A model generated the notes under the pieces. The model worked only from the letters and a program-made list of their open reading frames with translations. It searched no databases and was not told the DNA's origin. From the NCBI RefSeq assembly GCF_042664795.1, contig NZ_JBHTBN010000004.1, positions 62,001-126,000 on the forward strand: 64,000 nucleotides of DNA. Direction: 5' to 3'. Positions within the stretch are counted from its first letter, which is position 1. Each line of letters starts with the position of its first letter. A program made the position numbers and the translations under genes. The DNA comes from Jejudonia soesokkakensis (lineage in GTDB: Bacteria; Bacteroidota; Bacteroidia; Flavobacteriales; Flavobacteriaceae). Below, in pieces: positions 1 through 9,800 of the stretch.

Positions 1-271
1 CCGTACTAGAAACCCACAACCCAATAAGTACATAGAAAACAGTATCGTTGTTAACTGAAGCTAATAAGTTTCCTGTACTTTGATAAATAAAGTTAAGTAA
101 TATTCCGTAGAAAGAAAGGATTAAACCAGCTTTCAATTCAGACGCTTTGATGAGGCTAGTTACATAATTGATACTTCCCCAATAATGATCAACAAGATCT
201 TCGGCGTGAGATGGATTCGCTACAAACTTTTTAGCTTCTTCAATTTCTTCATGTGGGTTGTTTTCTTCCAT
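1..271 (-). CDS. Partial membrane protein resembling the Pycsar effector family (DUF5706-like)
   Basis: An open frame starts at an ATG ending at 271 and runs off the left edge, giving 90 residues. The N-terminus is acidic and soluble (MEENNPHEEIEEAKK). It is followed by an amphipathic stretch (DHYWGSINYVTSLIKASELK), a hydrophobic helix (AGLILSFYGILLNFIYQ), a short polar loop, and the start of a second hydrophobic segment. The pattern LI-x5-KAG followed by a membrane helix resembles the PycTM/DUF5706 family, whose members oligomerise in the inner membrane and impair it when they bind a cyclic nucleotide. This is inference from the visible part only. The gene follows the receiver-cyclase gene by 53 nt on the same strand, which is the expected place for a cyclase-linked effector. 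A generic two-helix membrane protein remains possible. Confidence 0.6.
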   Translation of the reverse strand, partial: MEENNPHEEIEEAKKFVANPSHAEDLVDHYWGSINYVTSLIKASELKAGLILSFYGILLNFIYQSTGNLLASVNNDTVFYVLIGLWVSST

Positions 272-324
272 AATGGTAGGTGTTAGGTAATCGTACTTTA
301 TTTTGTTCTATACATCATTCCTCC

Positions 325-1365
325 TTACTCCAATACTTGGTACATTGTTAAAGGCTTTGCTTTATTTTTTAACGAAATGCTTCCTATATTTTCACATTGA
401 AAGGATTCTTTTACTTTTCCGTAGCACTCCTCGCAAATCACAATCTGGTTTTCTTTTGCAGCATCCTGTAATCGTGCTGCAGTATTCACAGTGTCTCCAA
501 TTACTGTATAATCTAGTCTTTTCAAACTTGAAGAGCCAATGTTGCCAGAAATCATTTCACCACTTTTGATTCCAATAGAAACTTTAGGATTAAACTCTAG
601 CCCACCTTCTTTATCATGCAATTTGTTTATTTGGTTGCGAACTGCCAAAGCAGCGTCTATGGCTCGATCCAAATGGTATTCTCCCCTAAAAACAGCCATG
701 ATAGCATCTCCTATAAATTTATCTATATATCCTTCTTGCGCCATAATTTCCTTTACCATCTCATCAAAATAGGAGTTTATCAATTTTACGACGGTATCTG
801 CTGGAGCGTTTTCACTTATGGTAGTAAATCCACAGATGTCTATAAAAATAACGGTTCCTTCTATGGTTTCATTTGCCATAATGGTAGATTCAAACTCTTT
901 ATTACCCATAAAGTTGAGTACATTTTCATCTACATACATTTTTAAAATATTGTTTTCTTTAATGGCTTGTAGTGTTTTCTTAATATGAAGTGCATGCTTT
1001 AAGGTTTTTTCCATCGTAAGGGTGAGGTCTTCAAAATTGATGGGCTTTGTGATAAAATCGAAGGCACCCCGATTCATTGCCGTTCTTATATTCTCCATAT
1101 CACCATACGCCGAGACAATCACAGACTTGATCAAAGGACTCAATTCGTTGAGCTTAGAAAGTAGTGTAAGACCATCCATTTCTGGCATGTTGATATCGCT
1201 TAAGACAATATCCATTTCAGGTTCTTCGGCAATACGTTCTAAAGCTACTTTGCCATTTTCAGCAAAGAAAAACTCATAGGTTCCCCCACGTATTTCTTTT
1301 CTAAACTTTTGTTTGATGAGCGTTTCTAGATCTGCCTCATCATCTACTACAAGTATTTTTGCCAT
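325..1365 (-). CDS. Response regulator fused to a class III adenylate/guanylate cyclase
   Basis: 346 residues. Residues 1-125 are a receiver domain with acidic residues D8/D9, phospho-acceptor D57 (LSDINMP), S85 and K107. A short helical linker leads to a class III cyclase catalytic domain at about 165-346. Metal-binding aspartates are D176 (FIDICGF) and D220 (DKFIGD). The purine-selecting pair is K216 and T287 (YTVIGDTVN), the adenylate cyclase combination. N294 and R298 are the transition-state residues. All catalytic positions are therefore present and the expected product is cAMP, although base choice cannot be proved from sequence. The start is 2 nt after the preceding receiver gene, so the two are co-transcribed. 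Phosphorylation by one or both kinases upstream in the operon probably sets cyclase activity. Confidence 0.93.
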   Translation of the reverse strand: MAKILVVDDEADLETLIKQKFRKEIRGGTYEFFFAENGKVALERIAEEPEMDIVLSDINMPEMDGLTLLSKLNELSPLIKSVIVSAYGDMENIRTAMNRGAFDFITKPINFEDLTLTMEKTLKHALHIKKTLQAIKENNILKMYVDENVLNFMGNKEFESTIMANETIEGTVIFIDICGFTTISENAPADTVVKLINSYFDEMVKEIMAQEGYIDKFIGDAIMAVFRGEYHLDRAIDAALAVRNQINKLHDKEGGLEFNPKVSIGIKSGEMISGNIGSSSLKRLDYTVIGDTVNTAARLQDAAKENQIVICEECYGKVKESFQCENIGSISLKNKAKPLTMYQVLE

Positions 1366-1367
1366 AA

Positions 1368-1739
1368 CTAGTTATTTAGTAATTTGTTTTTCAGCAATTT
1401 AAAATCAACGGGTTTCGTTAAAAAATCGTCAGCTCCTAATCGTTTTGCCGTATTGTAATTTTCGTCATCACCATAGGCCGTAATCATCATTACGACTGGG
1501 GGAGGTGCTACATAGTTAGATTTTATTTTTTCCAGCAACTCAAGACCACTCATGCCTGGCATGTTAATATCGCTTAAAATTAGAATGGCTTCCTGCTCCA
1601 GTGTATCGAGAACTTTTAAGGCATCTTCGCCAGAGAATGCAAACATAAATGTAACATCCCCCGCTTTAATTTCTTTTCTGAAACGTTGCAGGAACAAGTC
1701 CTTTACATCTTTTTCGTCATCTACTACTAAAATTTTCAT
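1368..1739 (-). CDS. Single-domain response regulator (CheY-like)
   Basis: 123 residues, all one receiver domain: D7/D8, phospho-acceptor D57 (LSDINMPG), T87 (MMITAYG) and K109 (TKPVD). There is no output domain, so it probably works as a phosphorelay shuttle or by protein contact. It lies 1 nt after the stop of the 7TMR-DISM kinase and 2 nt before the receiver-cyclase. Its sequence is very like the receiver of that neighbour (shared VVDDE, RFRKEI and LSDINMP stretches), which suggests a local duplication. In this setting it could compete with the cyclase receiver for phosphoryl groups and buffer the signal. That role is inference. Confidence 0.93.
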   Translation of the reverse strand: MKILVVDDEKDVKDLFLQRFRKEIKAGDVTFMFAFSGEDALKVLDTLEQEAILILSDINMPGMSGLELLEKIKSNYVAPPPVVMMITAYGDDENYNTAKRLGADDFLTKPVDFKLLKNKLLNN

Positions 1740-1740
1740 G

Positions 1741-3879
1741 TCACTTATTTTGGTTAGTTATTAGTTGTATGGTAAAGGTAGTACCTTCATCTTCCTTGGT
1801 GTCAACATTTAATTCTCCACCATGAGTCTTAATAATATCGTAGCTCATACTCAAACCCAATCCAGTACCTTGGCCTGTAGGTTTGGTGGTAAAAAAGGGC
1901 TGAAAAATTTTTTCAACAACACTTTTAGGTATTCCTGTTCCATTGTCTTTTACTGCTATCTCTACTGTATTTTTTAATTTTTTTGTAGTGACTGAAACGG
2001 TGGGTTTATAGTCCTCATTTTCTGAAGCCTTTTTTCGTTCAGCAGTTGCATAAAATGCATTTGTAATCAAGTTTAAAATCACCCGTCCCATATCTTGTGG
2101 GATCACATTTATTTTACCGATAGATTCATCAAAATTGGTTTCAAGTGTTGCGTTAAAGCTTTTGTCTTTTGCACGAAGCCCGTGATATGCTAATCGAAGG
2201 TACTCGTCTGCCAATTTATTAATATCTGTTGGTTCTTTTTCAGCAGTACTTTTACGACTGTGCTGGAGCATCCCTTTTACAATAGCATCGGCACGTTTTC
2301 CATGGTGGTTTATTTTTTCGAGATTTTGTTTTACATCATCTAATATTGCTTTAACTTCTTCCATATCTCCATTTGCCATTTCTTCGTCAATTTCGGCTAT
2401 TAGTTCGCTACTCACTTCAGAAAAATTATTGACAAAATTTAGAGGGTTTTGAATTTCATGGGCAATACCCGCCGTTAATTCACCCAAACTTGCCATTTTT
2501 TCAGACTGAATGAGTTGCGATTGGGTAGCCTTTAAATTTTCAAGCGAGGTTTTTAGAGCTGCCGTTCGTTCTTTTACTTGCTGTTCTAGGATTATGTTTT
2601 GATTGGAAAGTAATTCTTTCTTTTCTTCTGTAACCTGCATTACCTTTTTTGCTTCATCTTCTACATTTTTAAGCACCTCCTTTAATCGCATAGAGATAAA
2701 AATCATCAACATAAAGGGTGCGCTCAAGATGGTTAATGCAATAATGGGTTTTTCGTATTCATTATAGAGATTCAATGAATATTTGTGAAGACTAATATAT
2801 ACAGTCATTGCAATAATTGGCACTACAATAGAAGCTACTACTGCAAGTTGTGCTCCTTTTATTTTGTTTCGGAATCTTACCAACAAATACCCTAAATATC
2901 CTAACATTCCTGTAAAGGCTATCCCAAAAGGCCAAGAGATAGAAAATAAATGAGCAAAAGTACTCGTGCTTATTAATGCAATGAGGATAATGATAGAAAT
3001 TTTTGAGATTTTGTTTTTTAGCACCCACTCTAGGATAATTAGACCATAAACAACTGTGAATCCTTGAAGAGTAATCATTATTAGAAATCTAATTTTTTCA
3101 ACTTCGTAGGAGATGTCATAAAAATAAGAATAGAAAAAGCTTATAGCATAAAGTAATACGATGGTGGACATTACAGCGATCAACCAAAAAATTTTCTGCT
3201 TCGGATTTAAAACAACCAATAGCCAAAAAAGAAAAAATAACAATGCAGCTATCCCAATGCAAAGTCCGCCGTACCAATAACTGCGCTTGATATCTTTTTC
3301 CACCCAATGGGAATACCCAGGACCAGTTAGATTTATAAAATTCTGTAAATTAGTTGACTTTAACCTGAGTTCACGTTGCGTAAAGGTAGTTTCATAATCA
3401 ACTACATGAACAGCCAGGACATGTTCTTTACCCACTTCTAAATCAATTGGGATGGGATATTTGAGTATAGGATTGTATGCCGTATACGGGTTTCCTGTAT
3501 TTCCAAAAGCGTACACCAGCTTTCCATCTAAATAAACATCTGTTGCTGCCCAAAGATTACGCGATAGGGAAAGGGGAATTTCTGAAAAGGAACTGTCTAT
3601 AATAAACGATAACCGAAACCATCCTTCAATGCGCCCTGTTTCATCTTCAAGAGACGTGTCTAGTTCTGTTGGCTTCATTAATTTCCAATCGCTAACATCT
3701 ATGTCTGCATTTGCCCAACTATCATCATTGCCTTGATGGAACAACCAATTATCTAAAGGTGCTAAAAATATTTGCTCATTTGACCTAAAGTCTGAAGTTG
3801 AAATTGGTATCACCCTATCTTGAGCATAACAAGCTACACTACTCCAAAAAGAAAAAATTATGTAACAAAGGTTTCTCAT
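1741..3879 (-). CDS. Membrane sensor histidine kinase of the 7TMR-DISM type
   Basis: 712 residues. A signal peptide (cleavage near ACYAQ-D) precedes a periplasmic beta-sandwich domain at about 25-185 (GWFRLSF and DVYLDGKLVYAFGN are typical of the DISM extracellular fold). Seven hydrophobic helices follow at about 200-400, then a coiled coil at about 400-460 and a kinase core. The H-box is GIAHEIQNPL with H474. The ATP-binding domain shows an N-box (NLITNAFYAT), a G1 box (VKDNGTGIP) and a G2 box (TGLGLSMSYDI). The periplasmic domain probably binds a carbohydrate-like or other small ligand, which is family knowledge and not tested here. Its start overlaps the stop of the giant kinase by 4 nt (ATGA), implying translational coupling. 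The kinase core is nearly the same as that of the giant kinase. Confidence 0.94.
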   Translation of the reverse strand: MRNLCYIIFSFWSSVACYAQDRVIPISTSDFRSNEQIFLAPLDNWLFHQGNDDSWANADIDVSDWKLMKPTELDTSLEDETGRIEGWFRLSFIIDSSFSEIPLSLSRNLWAATDVYLDGKLVYAFGNTGNPYTAYNPILKYPIPIDLEVGKEHVLAVHVVDYETTFTQRELRLKSTNLQNFINLTGPGYSHWVEKDIKRSYWYGGLCIGIAALLFFLFWLLVVLNPKQKIFWLIAVMSTIVLLYAISFFYSYFYDISYEVEKIRFLIMITLQGFTVVYGLIILEWVLKNKISKISIIILIALISTSTFAHLFSISWPFGIAFTGMLGYLGYLLVRFRNKIKGAQLAVVASIVVPIIAMTVYISLHKYSLNLYNEYEKPIIALTILSAPFMLMIFISMRLKEVLKNVEDEAKKVMQVTEEKKELLSNQNIILEQQVKERTAALKTSLENLKATQSQLIQSEKMASLGELTAGIAHEIQNPLNFVNNFSEVSSELIAEIDEEMANGDMEEVKAILDDVKQNLEKINHHGKRADAIVKGMLQHSRKSTAEKEPTDINKLADEYLRLAYHGLRAKDKSFNATLETNFDESIGKINVIPQDMGRVILNLITNAFYATAERKKASENEDYKPTVSVTTKKLKNTVEIAVKDNGTGIPKSVVEKIFQPFFTTKPTGQGTGLGLSMSYDIIKTHGGELNVDTKEDEGTTFTIQLITNQNK

Positions 3880-6800
3880 GGAATATTTGGAATTGAAATT
3901 ATAAATGTTGTTCCCTCGCCCTTTTTTGTTGTTACATTTAACTCTCCTCCATGCCCTTTGGTTACGATATCATAGCTCATAGAAAGGCCTAGCCCTGTGC
4001 CTTCACCCGTAGGTTTAGTAGTAAAAAAGGGTTGAAAAATTTTATCTACGACAGCCTTCGGAATCCCATTTCCATTATCTTTTACTGAAATAGTTACTCT
4101 ATCGTTTTGTTTTTTAGTTGACACAGAAACAGTTGGTTTAAAGTTGTTATCTTCAGTAACATTTTTTTGTTCGTTGGTCGCATAAAAGGCATTGGTAATC
4201 AAATTTAAAATAACCCTTCCCATGTCCTGCGGAATTACTTTTACCATGCCAATGCTTTCATCAAATTCTGTTTCTAAGGTCGCGTTAAAACTTTTGTCCT
4301 TGGCTCTTAGCCCGTGATAGGCAAGGCGTAAATATTCATCTGCCAGCTTATTGATATTTGTTGGCACTTTTTCGGCAGTACTTTTACGACTGTGCTGTAG
4401 CATGCCTTTAACAATAGCATCAGCACGCTTCCCGTGATGATTTATTTTTTCAAGATTTTGTTTAATATCACTTAGAATCGCCTTGACTTCCTCCATATCG
4501 CCATTGGCAATTTCATCATCTATTTCATCAATCAATTCATTGCTTACTTCTGAAAAATTATTGACAAAGTTTAATGGATTCTGAATCTCATGAGCTATAC
4601 CGGCAGTAAGTTCCCCTAAACTTGCCATCTTTTCAGATTGAATCAATTGTTTTTGGGTGGCTTGGAGGTGGCTTAGTGTCTCTTCTAATCGCAGTTTTTC
4701 TGTTTTGAGTTTTTGAGACTGTTTTTCTTTTGCCTGAAGGTCAGAAAATCTTTGATAAGCAAACGTAAATACATTTCTGAACCGATTGAGTAGTTCCTTT
4801 TCTCGTTCTTTTAATCTTCCAAAGTTTGAAATTCCGATGGCACCATTTCCAAAAGCATATAAATTATAAGATACCGCATCTGCGTTAAAAAGTCTAGGGT
4901 CGTCGGCTTCCCCATTTTTTTTACGCATATCTATTAAGTTTTGTAGTGTTTTCCCTTCTAAAATTGTTTCTGAAAACTTTTCGGTAGATGAGGCAATGAT
5001 CTTTACTTGCTTTTCTAGCACCGGGTCATCGCTGTATGTCATCAAAGTAACTGTTCCGCCCATTTCGTGAGAATAGTCATAATCTAAAAAAGTTTCATCT
5101 TCATCGTTATTAATATCTATAATGGTATTCCGAATGTTACTAAAGCCCAATTCCAGTAACTGTTCGTAAAGTACTTGCGCTACCTGAAGCATGTCTTCAG
5201 AGGTTTCTAGTCCTAAAGCTACTGTACGCACCTTCTCTAAAGCAATTTCTACTCGGGCTTCCTTAGTTTGGGCTTCAGCTCTTTGTAAATCTTCAAAACG
5301 CTTATAAGCCAAATCAAATGCAGCTCCCATTTTAGTTAAAATAGTTTCCATCTCGTCAGATGGCGGATGTAATAAATCGATGACTAATTTTCCATTGTTC
5401 AGTTTTTTTACCGCATGATGCAAACGTTCTAACTTTACAGATTTAATAAACTCTTCAACTTCAATAGCAACATCTTGTTTGTCATTTTCTCGCAACCATG
5501 CGATGATTCTTTTGAAGTCCTTAGTATTTTGTACTTCCAAAAAGTAATCTTCAGGATTTTCCCAAACACGCTTTACATATAAATGTGGATCTTTCTTTTT
5601 GAGCTTAAATGTGATGTCGAATGGTATCTGGTAAACATCGTTACTTTTTTCGAGTGTCGAAAGATCCCACATCCTAACTTTATCTTCGCCCTCGTTGAGA
5701 AAAATGGTGGCTGCAATGACATCAGGAATGTCCAAACTCATGACTTCCTCTTTAAGCTTGGCAACAACTTCCATAATCTCTTCAGATTTGTGCATCGCCA
5801 AGGCTTTTGCCCTAACACGTTCTACTGCCAAATTTATTTGTGCTTCACGTGTTTGCGCTTCCGCTTTTTGAAGGTCTAAAAAACGCGTATAAGTGCGTTC
5901 AAACTCGATACTAAAACGCTGCAGTATTTGACTTTCTTCTTCAGTAATGGCACGTTTAATATTAATTCCGAAACAACCATATTTCATAAAAGCTTCGGCG
6001 TAATACAATCCATCTGAAAAATATTTTGGGGTCAATTTTTTAGCGTCTTTTAGCAATTCTTCCCAAGCTGAAAAAAATAGTGTGACCTCCTTGGGTTTGA
6101 TATGGTGAATATGTACGGGCACACCACTTTCCCAATCTTTAAAACATTTAGCTGTATAGGGTTCAAGCTTATCTAACGGATATACAATGGCCTTACTCTG
6201 TATTAATGTACTTCCTTTCTCTTCTGTATTCCATGCTACCCAAAATTGATGTTCGTCTTGGGTTTCATCTGGCAACCATACGTAAGAAAATTCGGTATCT
6301 ATTCCCAACAGTTTTAGCTGTTCGTGAAATACTTTTGAAGTGGCATCCAACTCTTCTGAACGCTGCATCAACATACTTTGTGTACGTGTGCGTTCTAAGG
6401 CTGCTTCAATCTGCGCTTTGCGCACCTGTGTTTCTGCTTTTTGTAAATCTAAAAATCTGGTATAAGTCTGTTCAAAAACTCTTGCGAAACGTTGAAAAAT
6501 ATCGTGGGCTTCAGGGATGCGTTCGTAAGTGATGAATAATAAAAACCCATTTGTAAATTTAGCTAAATGATTGACTTGGAAGCTTGGTAATGCTATATCT
6601 GCATTTCTCAATTGCTTAAATGTTTCTTGAAGCTCGGGCAAACTTTGCATATATTGATAATGTTCCTTCAAGTCGTCCCCACCTTGTTCGTAGACAAAAA
6701 ACTCCTCATTATTTATAATGGCTTCATGCCACGGCTTGAGACTTTTGTGCTCTGTTAACGGCAAGACAAATGGCGACTGTATTTCACCTTCACTACTCAT

Positions 6801-9800
6801 GATACAGGTGCTAGATGTTTTATCTTCTGAAAGGATGTTGTAACCACAGCTCCACGCAGGGATGCCTAATTTCTGTATCTCGGTAAACAAAACATTGGCA
6901 GCCTCTGGCAACTCATTACTGTGTTGCATAGCCATGGTACGACTACGCACTTTTTCCAAAGCTGCTTCAATCTGTGCTTCTCGTGCCTGTGCTTCGGCTT
7001 TTTTAAGATCCATAAACCGAATATACGCTTGCTCAAATACGTTAGAGAAACGCATTAAAATTTCCTTTTCTTCTTCAGTAGGTAATACACCTGTGTTTGA
7101 AGGGATAAGAATTGCTGAATTTTTTTGCCAAGCGAAAGACAGAGTATGTTTGTCGTTATTTAAAATAAATTTCTTAATTTCTTGTGGGAAATGCTTGTAG
7201 TCTGAATGCTTAAAAGCATGTTTAAAAAAACTGTTTTTATCTTCTACCGAATATGCTTTTGAAAAATAGGCGTCCCCTTGTTCTTTAGATTTCCAAGCAT
7301 CGTCAAAAATAACATGATCAAAATAGGGTAAAAGGTATTTGCCTACATGTTTAAAATCTGGTGAGGCAATCCAATGCAACACATTTTTTGAGTCTGGGAA
7401 ATAGGTGCAAAGTGTAACTCCATTGGCATCTAAAATAACATCTAATTCTTTTAATTTTTCTACTATTACAACAACTACTTCGGTGAGTTCATTGGCATTA
7501 TGCATCGCTAGGGAACGGGAACGTACTTTTTCTAAAGCCGCTTCTATTTGTGCTTCTCGCACCTGCGCTTCTGCTTTCTTTAGATCTTGAAATCTTATAT
7601 AAGCCTGCTCAAACGCATGTGTCATTTTGATGGTGATGTTCTTTACATCCTCATTTGGTGGATGTATCATATCGAATGCCAACAATCCATTAGCTAAACG
7701 CCCACAGGGATTCCATTGATGGGTAAAATTTCCTTCTGTAATTGCTTTTTTGAACTCTTTGGCAATAGCTGGATTGATTTCTTCCCATTCTTTAACAGCT
7801 ATATGGAGTCTTTCCAAATCATATTGAAATACCATATAATTTTTGCCTTCCTTCCATTTATTCAGAACTTCTTTTCCAAGCAATTGATATTTGTGAGCAT
7901 CGTATTTGATAAGTTGGCTCTTTGGGTCACTAATATTTCCAGGTGATGAAAAATCCCACCACGTAAAGACGTCGTTTTCGTCAATAGATAAAATAGAAGC
8001 ACCTGTAAAGCCGTCTAGTTCTAGATTTTGAACTTGTTTTAAAAGTTCTTGGGTAACTTTTTCAAAGTCGGTCGTAGCATGCATGGCCATTGCTTCTGCT
8101 CTTACTCGCTCCACAGCAATTTCAATCTGTGCTTCTCTTGCTTGCGCTTCAGCTTTTTGAAGATCGAGAAAACGTGTATAGGTTTGCTCAAATTCTTTTG
8201 TAAACCGCTTAAATATACTGTGCGCTTCAGGATAGTGTTGATGCGTAATAAACATTAAGTGTCCGTGAGAAAAAAACCCACAATGAGTTACTTGAAATTT
8301 TGGCAATTCGTATCCCATATTTACAATGGCTCTCATGCCTTCTCCCACAACTGGCAGCGTATCCATATATTTGTAGGTGTTGGCAAGAGACTTGCCTTTA
8401 GACTCAAAAATTAAAAATTCGTCACCTTTTCTTTTCGCCTTTCTAATGGTTTTAAAAAAAATGTCTTCTGTTAATGGAATTTTAAATTTAGGTCCCATCT
8501 TACCATCTGGCATAGGGTTATAACCTATGAAATATGTGTCGTCATCGTACCATAAACTGTAACCGCAAGACCAAACCTCTATACCTAAATCTTTGATTTG
8601 TTCAAAAAGCAACTCCGAAGTTTCTATTAATTCGTCACTATGTTGCATTGCCATAGTACGACTTCGTACTTTTTCTAAGGCAAGCTGAACTTGGGTTTCT
8701 CGAGTCTGTATTTCTGCTTTCTCAAGATCGAGAAAGCGGATGTACGTTTGCTCAAAAACTTTTGCAAAACGAATCAAAATAGATTGCATCTCCCCGCTTA
8801 GCACTTCTCCTGTGACAATTAATAAATGGCCATATTTAAAATTTGCACTACTCAGCACTAAACAATCTGGTAAATTTTCTAAGGATGATTTTTTCCAAGG
8901 TGCGTATTGTGCAATTATTTTATGATGTTCTATATTAGTATCACCTTTAAGTTCAGTGCTGTGAAATGGTTTCATTTTTTGCCAACTCTCATATCTTTCT
9001 TTAATATGGTGGTCTGCATCAAAAGGCAGTGTCCAAAAGTTTTTAAAAGACTCTTCATTGGCGTCTGTCATCCAAACATTCCATTGATTTTCTGTGTCAT
9101 CATTAATAAGATAACCACAGGAGAATGGTGAAATTCCTAATTTGTAAAATTCATGGTAGAGTAATTCGGCAGCCTCTGATAATTCATCACTATGTTGCAT
9201 AGCCATGGTTCGGCTTCGTACTTTCTCTAATGCCAATTCAATTTGAGTTTCTCTCGTTTGCGCTTCGGCTTTTTTTAAATCTTCAAATCGTTTATAAGCC
9301 AAATCAAACACAGAAGCAAAACGAACTAAGATTTCTATAGATGCTTTTGGTGGATTATCTACTTTTCCTGCAATGCTAAAACCAATTTCACCATGTGTTG
9401 TACGTGCAATAATAAATGTGAGACCACCAATGTGAAGTATATCTTCTTCAGTAGGCGCATGCGGATCTACCAACTTATACTTTCCATAGGTATTCATTTT
9501 TTCGATATAGTCCCATGCGTCCTTACCATTAAGTGCAAGTACAAAATAAGGACTGTTACTTTCTTCCCAAGTGTGAAGCTCCTCTATTTGTTCATGGACG
9601 AACTTTGGCACAGTTATGATCATGCCAAGACGATTACCATCTGAAGCTGTCATAGACATTTCGTATGTATCCTTAGTCCATTTCATGTGCCAGAAATAGT
9701 CTGCTTGATGACCAAGAGAAAGAAACTCATTACGCATGCTTACAACCACATCGAACAAATCTGAGGATTCTTGCATTGCGGTGACACGGGAACGAATACG

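Noticed and set aside
303..945. Several plus-strand open frames opposite the receiver-cyclase gene
   Set aside because: They mirror a clearly coding minus-strand gene with catalytic motifs and have no start context or family features.
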